A DNA stretch of 64,000 nt, from assembly GCA_964036045.1 (NCBI GenBank), contig OZ038379.1:18509017-18573016 (forward strand), given 5' to 3'. The notes below the pieces were generated by a model that did not search any database, was not told where the DNA came from, and was given only the letters and a program-made list of their open reading frames with translations. How positions within the stretch are numbered: the first letter of the stretch is position 1; every line of letters begins with the position of its first letter. Shown here piece after piece: positions 52,549 to 64,000 of this stretch. Origin of the DNA: Eutreptiella sp. 'Long Island Sound 2002' (taxonomy: Eukaryota; Euglenozoa; Euglenophyceae; Eutreptiales; Eutreptiaceae). The translations under genes were made by a program, and so were the position numbers.

Positions 52549-54948
52549 TGCACTATCTGCGCGCACAGCGTGAATGATGATGGAGTCTGACCGTCCCCGC
52601 CACTTCTGGCTGAGGTACAGTTTGTTGATTGTGGGATCAGCGCCCTGTTTAGCTGGACGAGGAACTGCACCAATCACCCTGACCTTTTCCAGGTGGGAAC
52701 AGAGGCAAATGCAGGACGGCTTTTAGCAGAGGAACCTAACCAGCCTCCCCGTATTATACGGATCTCAGGCTGGAAAATAATACGCTGTGTAAAAGCCGCC
52801 CTATCAAGCAAGCAAGCTTAAGGAACTCCACCCGTTCTCTTATAGAACGTAGGGTGGAGCCCCTGGGTAACCTAAACAAGTGTTATACCGTGCGCAACAC
52901 GCATGGCCTACCCTTTAATGCGCCATATGCATGCACGGATATGCACGAGTTCGGCAATCTACTATTCTTCACAATCCTTTCACAATAAATCCAAACCCAA
53001 CTCCCTCCACAATCATTGAATCTACCAGGGGTGGCCCCTCCTGGGCTTACTCACCTTACCTACCGCTGGAGAGCGAGAGCAAGTGAGCGAAGAAAACGAA
53101 TCACAAGCGGAGCAAACGAGTATGCACTCCTGTGTATGTTCCAAACAGTCAATCTCACCTCTAATCATCATGCAATCTTCTAATCAATCCCTCTACCCTA
53201 CGTTTGCGCTACTACACGGCTAATCTCCAGTAACACGAGGCAAGCAATGTGCATGCTGCATACGAAGCAACAAAAACCTGTATGTTTATACCTTGTTCCG
53301 CGAATCCTTTTTTTGAATACTTGAATTGTTTCTTCTTGAGTTTTCCTAGAAGCATGCATGGAATCTCTGCGTGTATTATTTGATGTGTGTTTGCTCATTT
53401 CTTTATTATTACGTGACATTTCTCTGTGTTTTCCGGCGCCCAATTAGGATGCGCTGGGGCGCGCCGCTTTTCTCTGCGTGTGAATCCCGGAGTTTAGAAA
53501 TTCTTGTGATGAAAAAAAAATATGTAAAAATGTGCATTTAATGCACATGGAGATTCTGGACAGGTGTGTACCCTCAGAAAAACTCTAGGCCGTCATTTGA
53601 CGGATTTTGGTGTTTTTGTCCATCGTTGCGCGTATATCAGGCCCTCAACCCCTGCATCTTTTCTCTGCAGATATCCTGAAGCGAAAACAGCGAACTAGGC
53701 TGCGTTCTGGGCGAAGCGCTGACTCCTGGTTGACTGTCCAGAATCCCAAGTCCCCATTAAGGGGCAAGATCATCTTCAACGACACCTCAACGCCCTACGG
53801 ACAGATCAGGTCAGCCAGCAGGTTCCAGGAGACCCCAGACAGCGTGCCCTGACCGTAAGCTGCGTTTGGTTTTGCGTATTGCATTGTGTTTTGCTATTTG
53901 GAGGGAGAGGGGCATGCACAAACCAACTGGCATGCCCATTCTAACTCCCTACCAAGCCACAGCGGCCCCAGCGACGCCAATGACCGAGGTGGGAGCTAGG
54001 GTGTCTGTTATGACTAACCAAAAACTGGCGACTGCCCCGACGCAGCGCCTTCTTTCCAATGTTAGAGATGTTATAGGTAATTCTAACAAGATGTTGAAAC
54101 CATGCAGAGGTCAAGAAAAATACCCTTTTTTCCTTAAAAATGCGACAGTGGCGGCCACCACAGCACAAGGGAAGAGTAAGAAAAAGTGTATTTCCCTGCC
54201 AAAAGGTAAGCTCTAGTTTTTTTAGAGATGCCTGAAGGCATACTACATTTGTCTCTTAGTATTGGCCTATCCAAAAAGGGGTGACAAAACATTTTGACCT
54301 ATAAAACTAAGCATTGAAGTTTGGATGTTGTTTGGACCCCTGACCCCTGAACTGATTGGATTTCTGCACCATTTTCCCGACGGACTGAGGCGCTGACATT
54401 GATCCAGAGCCTATGCATGTTTCTATATTTTCTCATGAATACTTAGCTATCCTAGTAGTCTGCACCCCAGGGGACTGGGGCACCCCTTTTTGAGAGGTGA
54501 TGGGTTCAATTCCCAGTCAGCTTAGCTAAGTATGAAGATTCCATGTGACATGGCAGTGACCTCAGCGCCACAAGCCATGCCACCTTAGCACCTATGAGAC
54601 CCCAAACAAAGGGTGCACATCTCTAGATGGCACTATGAAAGGGAGAGTGCCCATGTGGGCAGTTTTCACATGATTAGAGGATACTTTTCAACTATCTTTT
54701 CATAAACCTGTAGTTATTGTGAGTTTCCTTGTTGTTACATTATCTCCTTTGACTGCAGCCCTTCATGTTGTGGATTTGATCCTGTGGTCCCTTGCTTGCA
54801 CTGTGGGTACTTGGAAATCTGGTTGATTTCATCAAAACATATTTATTTGGAAAACCTGAGTTACACCAAGAAGCAGCAGAAGCAAGCAGAGGCACAAACA
54901 AAACAATATCATCAAAGCAAACACCAGTGAAAGCCTGTTTTGACTTTC
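52549..54948 (+). repeat. G3 3' LTR (copy III)
   Basis: 2,400 bp from TGCACTATCTGC to ACTTTC. The last 775 bp match the truncated 5' LTR; the whole matches copy I at lower identity. Confidence 0.85.
54444..54535 (+). repeat. tRNA(Leu/Ser)-like segment in the G3 3' LTR
   Basis: TAGCTATCCTAGTAG and a B box GGTTCAATTCC (54503-54513), in the same arrangement as at 37615-37705. Confidence 0.5.
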
Positions 54949-57900
54949 TGTACGCTGTTCAAGTAAAGTGAGTTCGTTGCTTGAATTTATCAAACAGTTT
55001 GAGAAACTTTCAAGTCTTGAACGTATACTTCTTCCTATGGTCAAAGAGCCTTCAAACAAATTCGACATCTGGTAGATCGTAGCGTGACGCGACCTTTGGG
55101 CAAAGACGACAACGCCAGAGGCTGCAGAAGAGTTCGAAAAGACGTCCAGTGGGCTTTTTTCATTGCATTTGGTGAGGATGTTGAAGGGTTTTAACTTAGC
55201 AAGAAGTTTCAAAAATGTGGTGAACTTGAAGGACACATGGTGCCTTGCCAGAGCTTCAGCGACGACGACGGCGACGCCTTCTACAACGACGACGTGTTGC
55301 GAGAGCGCTCGAAGCGAGCTTCTGCAGGCACAGTTGAGGCTCTTTGAGGCCTAGAGTCATTGATGATGTGGCTTTTGTTTGCTATATTTTGCATGCTTGT
55401 TGTTTTGCTTCTCATAGGCTTTACTTCTCCTTGCTTATGGTCCTTGGTACGCTATTGTAAAGTAAAGAATGCTAGCTTTCATATGCAACTCTCACTTTGT
55501 TTCAACTTCTCAAGGGCTATTTTTCCTGATTTTCTCAAGATGGCCCATGAATCACGTTTTGACCAACCCTCTAAAACAACCCAAAATGACATTTGTTGTT
55601 TCACGCATAACTTCGCGCCACTGCGCTGAAAAATTCTGAATCAAGCATTTTTTGAAAGTAGACAGTCCTACACTTCTATACTGAACTGCAATTATCGGAA
55701 ATTAATTTTTCAATTCCTTCCACATCCCGACAATCTCACCCATGAACCGCACCCCAAAAACCCCTCAAACGTGCCTTTTGTGCTTCTTTCATATCTCCCA
55801 GAGAAGAAAGGTTTGAGGATCGATGTTTTTTTTCTGAACAACATTGAAATATGTGCTTTTCAACCCTGCGTCGTTTTTGTTTTCAGAAAATAAGAATGGC
55901 TATGGTAAAAATGCAACAAGTTACCGCACAAACCACTTGATGAAAAATAATGAAAAATGTTTTTGGAGGTTTAGCCATTTCTCTGGGACCATAGTGAGTT
56001 CGAACCTGAACAAAGGTGTTTTACAAACACTGGAGCATGAAGTTGGGAAAACATGTTTACTTTGAATTTCTGTGGTCGAGAATGGATTTTTGCCAAGGTC
56101 GTCAACTTGATACATGACCGCATGTTTCAAAATTTTTGGTTCATCATGCTGTAAGAAAATGACTTTTCTCAGAGCTTATGGTGAGTTAAACAGTCATCAA
56201 AACTGTTTTGAAAAAGGTAATGGTGTCTAGCTTGCAGATATATGGTCCCTGGATGTTTTTGAAAATGGGATGACAGTGAAAAATCTTGATTTCCCGATGC
56301 TTTTTTGATGGTTGTTCAGCATCTGTTGCACGTGACTTTCATGTGTCTCCCCCCAACGTTTATTTCTCAGAACCTATGATCAGTTGGGACAACATCAAAT
56401 ATGTTTCAAACACCTGAGGACATGCCCTACAAATTGCATAACATCGTTCTCTGACATTGCAGCAACACAGTACAGAAAAGAGGGGCAGAAAATGGGCATT
56501 TTAATGAAAAAACAGGTTTTTGCGTCAATTTTTTGGTACACCTTTCGCGATTTCTGTTGTCTTCTAACCTTGAACCATTGTATGATATTGCAGTTTGTGA
56601 TTGTTTGCATCAGTTTTGATTCATTCTGACTGGGCTTAGCCTAGTGAGGAAGGTAGATACCTTACAATTACTTTAGACACACAATAAATAGTGAAACATT
56701 TTGTTGTCTTTTTCTGCCACAAAACAAATCTGGCCACAACCATTAACAGACCTCACACCCGTCTCTCTCCACCCTCGTCCTCGGTGCCCTATTTCACCGG
56801 AACGGCCCAAACTCCGTCTGCGCGGCTACCGGGACAATGTCCAACTCGTGGGCCCTACGCACCATTCGGTACCCTGTAACCAGGGCCCTAGGTTCGGAGG
56901 AGTCTCAGCGGAAGGCGGAAGAGAAGACTCAATGCGGGGGCACCCAAGTGAAACATTAAAAGACCGCACCTGACCAAACCATTTGCATTGACCTCTCTCT
57001 GCGTCTTTGTGACCATCCTTCAATGAGACAGGTTGGTGGTGGTATATGGCCGCGGAAGAAGGTTTCAAAACCTACCTACTCTTGCTTACTCTGGCTAGCT
57101 AGCTAGCTAACTAGATAGTGTGGGTGGCTGTAGGTAATCCCGCATTCATTGTTTCACTTGATCTGAAATAGTTGAATGTAGTTCTGAGCACGGTCTGTGC
57201 CCTTTCTACATGACCTCTGGTCACGGTCCGCCACGTATGCGTGTGCTGAGACCCTTTCCGGAAGCCTGAATTTGTCCAGGCATTTCATTTGAGCACAATT
57301 GCATTTCAGCTAGGAAGTGATTTGTCCTCATTTCACGCTACCGTGCATCTCATCCTTCACTGCATGGCCGTCAAGGCAAGTGTTTGACTAGTGACGTATT
57401 CTACTCTCCCCTCGGATTGCATTTCATTCATTTTGTTCAGGATGGTCACTCATTCTTTGCATTTCACTTTGCAAATCTTACATTTCAAACTTATTACATT
57501 ACTTCCTTATTGCAAGGGCTTGCCCATAACTGTCAACATGCAATATGGTCCGCAATTGATTTGCCCTGCGTAGTTCTATGAGCACTTTTTGCTCAATAGA
57601 CCCCGAGTTTTGGATCGCAGCGACAAACACTCCATTCGTATTCCCTGAGCGTTTGTTGATTAACTGCAGGTTGTGAGGAATGAATCTCTTTTCCATACCT
57701 CGCGATCATTGACCTAGGTCATTTGGTCTAAAGAGCTAGTTTATCCTCGAACTTGCTACCGAACCACTTCAGGTACGTTCCGCTTCGTTAACCTTCACCA
57801 GATCGCCTGGTACAGCCTCAATTACCGGGCTTGAGAGTGCTCATTTGAGTGTCTGGAGTCTGCAACATCACTTTCTCTATCCCCCCCAAAAACACCTCAG

Positions 57901-60900
57901 ATGGATGACACACCTAATTGGATTTCTTTCACACATTCCCTCCCTCATCACACTACACATACAACACACAAAAAAACACACACCATGAACTGTTTGATTA
58001 TTCCAAGTTTTATTTGAATTTCACACTCTGAGGAATTGCTGTAGTACCACTTCCATCAAATCGTTGCCAACGAGCCATATTTTAAGTCATTTCCTTTGTG
58101 TAGATAGTCAGTGTCCGCTTACAGGAGCCGGAACTGGTCTCGGCCCGCCACATCTTTGTTGTGCAACACAAGTGAACACGTTTAAGCTTGGTCACTTAGC
58201 CTGTGACTTGGCTAATGCATTCCGCGATGTGTTAGTGAAGAGTCCTACGCCGGTAGCCAGCGAGACCCGCGATCACTACGGTAGGCTCATTTAAAAGGAT
58301 CGAAAGGTATCGAAGGCCTACAGTAGTGGCCTTCTACCCTCGCGCGGGTAGATAAGTATTTTCCCTGCAGTGGGATACACCCCTTCTCTTGCGATAGAGA
58401 TAGATGACGGAGTTAAGCTCCAGGAGGATAGCCTGAATCCTTGAATTCAGTTGAGCAGAATTCACTCTTCATGTAGGAAGACAGGCCCCCGCACGGATGG
58501 CTTTGTACAACCATCTGTTGGGCAAGGGGCTCGCCGTAATTTGTCTTCCGGTAAGGTACAGAACACACTGTAACTACCATCGCATTTTTCAGAGACTTAC
58601 TAATTCTACTTCTCTGAGGCAACCTACCAATGATCCATTTTGCGTATGAGGCAGTGGCGACCCTCCAGTTGTGTAGAATATCCGTTGGCTCGCACTACAG
58701 CTGAACGGCGTTCCGAGGAAAGATCTGACCTTTTTCAACTTTTTTCACTTATTACTTACCTACTTCGTTTCCAACAAATGTCAGGGGACCAACCCAACCC
58801 CTACCCGTGAACTCGATCCCTACATTCACCTACAATTGTTCAGTTTTGTCATCTTTAGCACTTTGCTACAACCCATACATCTTCTTTCTCTGAATTGTGT
58901 AATACGGTAGATGGTGACCATATTTTCTCCTCGGTATCCATTTCAGAAAATTAAACAATCCAAAAATATTTCACTATTTATGGAAGCACCTTTCCTTTAT
59001 AGGAACCAAGAGCACAGGATCAATGTTTTACCACCGAAAAGAAAGCTTCTTGTAAAGTTTTTACAAAACAAATAGTGCCCTATACTTGTGGAAGGCGGTC
59101 GGGGTTCCTCCAAGACCCTCAGCCCCAAGACACAAGGCAAATGCACAAATGCAACGGATGGACGTGTGGGTCCTGTGAGTTGAGTCCTTGAGTGCCGAGT
59201 TACCTTAGTCACGACCTCGTTGAAATGAGTAGAGTTGATCACGACCTCACGACCTCATGATACAACGTGGACAATGGAGGTCCAATGAGGGACATCCACA
59301 ACAATAAGAGAACGAAGTCAATGGGGAGAGAGTTGGGAAAGCACATGACCCATACACGGTTTACACCACCAAACCATTGGAGCTTGACAAAGGTTGAGGG
59401 GTGTACGTCACTACCATATGACGGAAAAAACTGATTGGAAATGACATCATGAAAATGACAATATCTTCATACCCGTGAGACAGGAAGGAGAACACAACAC
59501 ACACACAATGCACATGCAACATGCAGCAACCGCTCCGAGAAAGGCGGCTCTCAAGTCACTTTATGCTTGGAGTTATGTTCAGTTCAAATACATGCTTGCA
59601 AAAGCATCGGAATGAAAATGCCACAACTTTATGTCCAAATGACAACATTATTTGGAATTGATCACCCAGCGTGCGTGGAGTTGAAATGAACTAGCAACAA
59701 GAAGTGTTGCCCATAATCCAATGGTAATGTTGTGCAAAGCATATGTGTCAACCCCCAAAAGACTAAGAGATATGACCTTACCATTATGGTGCACAATGGA
59801 CAAAACGGTGAAAGTGTCCATTTGGCTGGCAATGTATCTCCAGGCCTAAGGGGAGTGGGGATGGTTCATGAAACATGGGAGTCAAGCATAGTCCCATGTT
59901 GATGCACAGTCAATTGCCTATCCCAACGCAACATGGGTTTGGAGATATAAAAATGCATTAAAAAATCAAAATCAAAGGATGAATTCGTTGGAGGTAGTTG
60001 GGGTATGCAACACCCATCCCATTCTCTTGAATCCCAATTGAGGCGTTCACAAGCCTCAGTCACTTATGAGGAGAAGAAAACCATCCTTGACCTCACCATA
60101 GTCATATATGGCCATGTTGATCTGGGAATGAACCTATTCATGGCAAATGGAGGTGGCATTAGTTCGGAATGATTAGGCACGAACCAAGTCAACAACAAGA
60201 CCAACATAACACATATTGTTGGAAGACGCTTCATCGCTGAATTGGACACTCAATCTGGTCCAAGGCGGTTTCGACCCAAACCGGCCGGGACCTGTCAGAA
60301 TCCCTAGCAAATCTCGATCTTTTTGATATCAAAAAAATGATCAAGATCTGTCACATTGAAAAAACTTTGGAAATCGGCAAAACTTGAAGACGCCACCGCT
60401 GACGGCGCCTGGCGATCCCGATCGCCGCGTCCGGCATTTCAAATCTCAGATTCTAAAACGTTCTGAGATTCTTGGATCAAAATTACCCTTCGAAGCCCGA
60501 TTTCATTACACCCGCTTCCTAGACTACGTCATTGCAAGGGGCCATGCACGTCGTCGATCTCAACCCAATGTTTGAAAAATCAATGAAAAAGGGTTGAGGA
60601 GATGTGGTTTGTCTTCACTAATTCGAATTCAGGCTCCCATTGGCCCAAAGCTGTGAATGGAGGCCATGTGAGAAGAAACGGATGCCACAGCGGAATTCGG
60701 CATCCTTAAAATAGGGGGTGTATGATGCCTGGGAGTCGAGATGGACGATGTATGCCAAAATTCCCATTTTGACCTTGAAGAAAAATGGCAAACGCGAACA
60801 CTGCACTGTGGACACAAAAAAATGAAAATTCTGCAATCCCAGTGCAATATGGTGCAGAACCAGTATCATATTTGAATTTAGCACCCTCAAATCAGGGAGG

Positions 60901-61084
60901 CTGGGGGTTACTGGGCGCCAGTTCTGGCCAATTTTCCCAAAAACAGCATTTTCAGCCCTCTGGAACAACACGAAGTGCTGAAATTGGACAAACAGCACCC
61001 TGCTGCAACCTTCTGCAGGCCACAGGGGCTCACCTGGTGGCAAATCAGGGTCGCCAGTGTGTCAGGCACCATCAAAATAGGGGG
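54949..61084. other. 6.1-kb AT-richer stretch with no recognised gene
   Basis: Short frames only, none with a recognised motif (the longest is 141 codons, 60618-61043 minus). Two adjacent hairpins lie at 58312-58334 (GAAGGCC/GGCCTTC) and 58334-58351 (CTACCC/GGGTAG). A CTAG run is near 57095-57108, a CA-rich run near 59490, and an 8-bp inverted repeat ATCTCAGA/TCTGAGAT near 60440-60466. Confidence 0.5.
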
Positions 61085-61088
61085 GGTT
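61085..61088. other. Possible target-site duplication GGTT, left copy
   Basis: GGTT precedes the left 298-bp repeat and follows the right one (63571-63574). At four bases inside a G run, it is weak support on its own. Confidence 0.5.
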
Positions 61089-61386
61089 TGTATATAGACA
61101 GAGTTGTGTGCACAGGAAAGCGTAGCGCAGGAGACGCGCGCACACGCACAGGAGACTACGTATAAATGTGAAATGCAATGAGAGTATCGCTCTTTTAAAT
61201 TGCTGTTTTAATATTACATCGCTGAAATTCATCTGTATGTTATTTGTTGTATCACAGAACAATGGGATGACAATAAGCTTTGCAATCCTTCGTGTGATCA
61301 TGCGATCTGGGGACTTTGACAGACACTGAGGCAATAGACAAAAAGAAAAACACGGACAGAAGGTGGATCCCGAAGGTAGCATTACA
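61089..61386 (+). repeat. Left LTR of the small LTR element
   Basis: TGTATATAGACAG ... CATTACA; 298 bp. A purine run AAAATAGGGGGGG also lies just before this copy, so it could once have been the 3' LTR of another element. Confidence 0.8.
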
Positions 61387-61817
61387 TTCCCATTGTTCGA
61401 GTCTTTGAATTTTGCAATGCCTGTGTCTGACAGATGTCGTCAACAACACTGCCGAAGATCGGAAATCAAATATCGCCGAGGGCGTGACAGTGACCCAGAA
61501 GACAGAGATCGCCGAGAGCGTGACAAAGGCCCAGACGACGGAGACCAACACTGGAGCTGTAGCTTGGTCAACCGAAGCCGTCAACTGCAATGCCGCAACT
61601 TAGCAACACGAAGCCGAAGCTCAAATCATCAGGACTCCAGTTCTACAGGAACGACGTCAAGTGGAAGCGTTTACGATGCTTCGATCAAAGTGAGACTGGA
61701 ACCTGCGGAGAACCTTATCAAGAATTTGTTGGAAGCTGCCGAACAACGGTATGCACAACAGCCGAGGTCTCAGAGACGTGAGTCGGATGGTGCGTGCAAA
61801 GCGCTGAATAGGAGCGT

Positions 61818-62108
61818 ATGCTGCAAGGGAAAATACGACAGGATGAGGCCGAAGCCAAACGACAGGTGGAGGTAGTTGAGTTGAAACTTGTGAAAATGAG
61901 AGCAGCACAGAGTGTGCTACAGGAGAAGCTACAGCAGCGCGACGAAACAATTGAGGACATGCAGGAACGCATTTCCAACTTCACGGAGGAGGTCAAGAAG
62001 CTGGGAGCAAGAAGTCGAGGCCCGACGCAACCAGTGAGGTCGCGGGCAGGCCAACGCGTTCAGAGATCAAATGCGGCAGCAGCGAGCCGCAAACAGTCCA
62101 GGGATTGA
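61818..62108 (+). CDS. Short coiled-coil frame inside the small LTR element
   Basis: 96 codons, mostly charged heptad-like helix ('QDEAEAKRQVEVVELKL', 'QERISNFTEEVKKLG') with an Arg/Ser/Gln-rich tail. It may be a Gag remnant; an overlapping Arg-rich frame upstream (61363-61875) shows no recognised domain. No other evidence of coding. Confidence 0.35.
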   Translation: MLQGKIRQDEAEAKRQVEVVELKLVKMRAAQSVLQEKLQQRDETIEDMQERISNFTEEVKKLGARSRGPTQPVRSRAGQRVQRSNAAAASRKQSRD

Positions 62109-63272
62109 ATTAAGGAAGGTTGGAACAGGTAACGAACTTATTTTTGTTTCCTTTCTGTGTTCTACGAATGAGTACTGCGTGTGATTACTTTTTTTTTCTT
62201 GACTGATCGTTCTCACTCCGTTTTGCATATGGTTTCTGTTGTAGCATTTGCATGAAGAGCAAGAATGCTCCTTGTCAAGCCATAGTGATAGGCGCCAGTG
62301 GAGTCCGCGGTAGCTCCCCTCCCTCTGATGGGCACATACGCAGCACAAGTTCATTTCTTTTCTGGACGCAACTGGTCTGCACCAGGATAACCCCCCTGGT
62401 TTGGTAGCCCAATAGGCTGCCTTCAAAGTTTGTTTTTTCCTGGTACGTGGAAGCGCCAGCGCCCTTAACCCCCCCTGTGGATCCGCGCCCCGGGTCAAAG
62501 TGGAAGCCGGCGCCGGAAGAGTAAACCCGGTGACCAGGGGTATTGCCGCAGGGGTGAGCCGCCAGTGGGCGGGGTACAGGTAAGACCCCAACCCCAACGC
62601 CAGTGCATAATGTTCCTAAAACACTGATGTGGAATCCAGTGGGTGCTGTGAGAAGTGCTTTGTGTGTGCCCGTGGTGCAGGATGCTTTGTTGTCCGGTCA
62701 CGCTTCTGTGGCTGGGTTTGGATGGCGCTTTGTGCCGCTGGCCCTGATGCACCTGTGACCCGATTTGCCGGTTTGTAGCGCTCTGTATGTGTTTGGTGTC
62801 GCTAGTAGGTATGCTGCGTGTATGGTTTCCTATTCTACCTTTTGCATTGTTCCCTTCTTTCAGACCTGTTGTGACTGCCTCAAGAGCTTCCACCAAGCTA
62901 CGCGGATACGAGCCAACCAGAGCATTGATTAAAATTAATGTGGACAGTTTGTTGCTGGCGTCTTCGTTGGAGATGTTCAGCTTGACCATAGTACACTTTG
63001 TATACTTTATGCACATTGTACACTTTGTGCTTTGGAGAGAAAAAGCAACAGGATAAAACTGCTCAATGTTGTGACGGCTCCGTGTGGTGGAGGTTTGCTC
63101 TGTGGGTGCGAGATTTCTGAACAGAACATTTTCCGGTGGTTTCCCCCCTATGCCGGGTCCCTTTTCAAAAAGAAAGCTGGATAGAGTCCATAGGCGGTGG
63201 ATTTTTTTTTTCTGACGGTCTATTTTGTGGCAGCTCTTTGCTTGTTCCGCAACAAATAGCTTGTAGGGGGAG

Positions 63273-63570
63273 TGTACATAGACAGAGTTGTGTGCACAGG
63301 AAAGCGTAGCGCAGGAGACGCGCGCACACACACAGGAGATTACGTGTAAATGTGTAATGCAATGAGAGTATCGCTATTTTAAATTGCTGTTTGAATATTA
63401 CATCGCTGAAATTTATCTGTATGTTATTTGTTGTATCACAGAACAATGGGATGACAATAAGTTTTGCAATCCTTCGTGTGATCATGGGATCTGGGGAATT
63501 TGACGGACACTGAGGCAATAGACAAAAGGAAAGACAGGGACAGAAGGTGGATCCCTAAGGTAACATTGCA
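63273..63570 (+). repeat. Right LTR of the small LTR element
   Basis: TGTACATAGACAG ... CATTGCA; 298 bp, preceded by TAGGGGGAG. Confidence 0.82.
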
Positions 63571-64000
63571 GGTTCTCATGAACGGCGACTCGGGCTCTGA
63601 CTCCTCTGGAGTCCACCCTAACGCGTCTACTAACACCACCCGATAATCTCTATCTGCTGAGCATACTTTACCATACTTGTCGACGAATAGTTGCTCGCCT
63701 CTAGGCACATCTATCCAATCTACTACTACCTCGCTCAGAGACCACCCCCAATCCCTATCCTTACACGTAGGTAGTATGGCTATGCCTCGGCCTTGTTCGA
63801 ATTTCAATTTTCAGACCGTTTGCTCCCACAACTCATCCGGCGGATGTAGCCAGAGGTTTTCCCCTGACCAAGGCGGTGAGGGGCCGTCCTTGGTCTTTTT
63901 CCTAAATTTGGGAAACCTGGCCACGCGTTTACTACTAAACACGTCTGTGAAATCCTTGGAATGACCATCTACCACCAGTTACTTGGCCCAACGCTCGATG
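63571..64000 (-). pseudogene. pol: G4: chromovirus Pol fragment carrying the methyltransferase-like domain
   Basis: Minus-strand frame entering from the window's right edge: 'DFTDVFSSKRVARF', 'ENLWLHPPDELWEQTV', then TGA (63811-63813), 'RGIAILPTCKDRDWGWSL' and 'VVVDWIDVPRGEQLF'. The order and spacing match the extra domain of G2 (DAFAN, WINPPF, AILVVPLWDDKPWF, VDYIELP), with His for Asn in NPP. An in-frame TAA also lies near the edge. The fragment stops at the small LTR element; what lies beyond that element on the left does not look like RT. Confidence 0.7.

Larger units (their letters stand above)
37348..54948 (+). mobile_element. G3: degraded chromovirus, host to LINE-B, a tandem duplication and a MITE
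   Basis: Order: truncated 5' LTR, PBS, Gag, protease, methyltransferase-like domain, RT, RNase H, integrase, chromodomain, 3' non-coding, purine tract, 3' LTR. Many stops and frameshifts show decay. With the 5' LTR truncated, no TSD can be assigned. Confidence 0.88.
61089..63570 (+). mobile_element. Small non-autonomous LTR element (TRIM/LARD-like)
   Basis: Two 298-bp direct repeats, equal in length and differing at about 18 positions, begin TGTAYATAG and end CA. A polypurine tract TAGGGGGAG (63264-63272) precedes the right one. The 1.9-kb interior has no pol. No TGG-type PBS is seen after the left LTR. Confidence 0.75.

Noticed and set aside
57080-57115. CTAG run as a mobile-element end
   Set aside because: A short microsatellite with no matching inverted partner or duplication found.
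60618-61043. 141-codon minus-strand frame
   Set aside because: No recognised motif, no neighbours that support it, and composition like the surrounding non-coding DNA.
1-64000. Nuclear genetic code with all of UAA, UAG and UGA reassigned
   Set aside because: G1 Pol ends at TGA and G2 integrase at TAA at the natural ends of their chromodomain proteins, so at least these act as stops.

Overview
This is eukaryotic nuclear DNA made almost entirely of retroelements inserted into one another. I recognise no host protein gene, no rRNA and no complete tRNA gene. The evidence is long Ty3/gypsy-type Gag-Pol reading frames ending in chromodomains, APE-type LINEs with RNase H, long terminal repeats, polypurine tracts, initiator-Met-type primer sites and target-site duplications (TSDs). 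I cannot name the host. The density of young elements suggests a large repeat-rich genome, perhaps an alga or other protist; that is inference.

Left half (1-31.2 kb): three elements are nested. LINE-A (1-2638, resumed at 29960-31161) is split by a 27.3-kb LTR element on the minus strand, G1 (2639-29955; LTRs about 2.3 kb; 4-bp TSD ATAT). G1 is itself split inside its protease/Pol region by a plus-strand element, G2 (10736-21499; 532-bp LTRs; 5-bp TSD GGAGG). Removing each insert plus one TSD copy restores the host reading frame exactly. The LTR pairs differ by about 27/2306 (G1) and 2/532 (G2), so the order is LINE-A, then G1, then G2.

G1 and G2 share an unusual coding plan. Gag and Pol lie in one frame, broken by an in-frame UGA and then an in-frame UAG just upstream of protease. 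In G2 the UAG is followed at once by a sequence able to form an H-type pseudoknot. G2 also changes to the -1 frame at C CCC CCT between RNase H and integrase. Both elements, plus two more in the window (G3 and a fragment G4), carry an extra domain of roughly 120-140 residues between protease and reverse transcriptase. It resembles Dam-like N6-adenine methyltransferases, and only G2 keeps an intact NPPF-type motif.

Right half (31.2-64 kb): an older, broken chromovirus, G3 (about 37.3-54.9 kb), has a truncated 5' LTR, a PBS, Gag, protease, RT, RNase H, integrase and chromodomain, and a 2.4-kb 3' LTR. Its LTR contains a tRNA(Leu/Ser)-like segment, and a diverged third LTR copy lies at 31.2-33.5 kb. 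G3 has been hit by a 5'-truncated LINE (LINE-B, 16-bp TSD, inside the Gag zinc knuckle), a 1,399-bp tandem duplication in Pol, and a 438-bp terminal-inverted-repeat MITE in integrase (9-bp TSD). After about 6 kb of DNA with no recognisable gene comes a small LTR element without pol (61089-63570), abutting the G4 fragment that runs off the window end.
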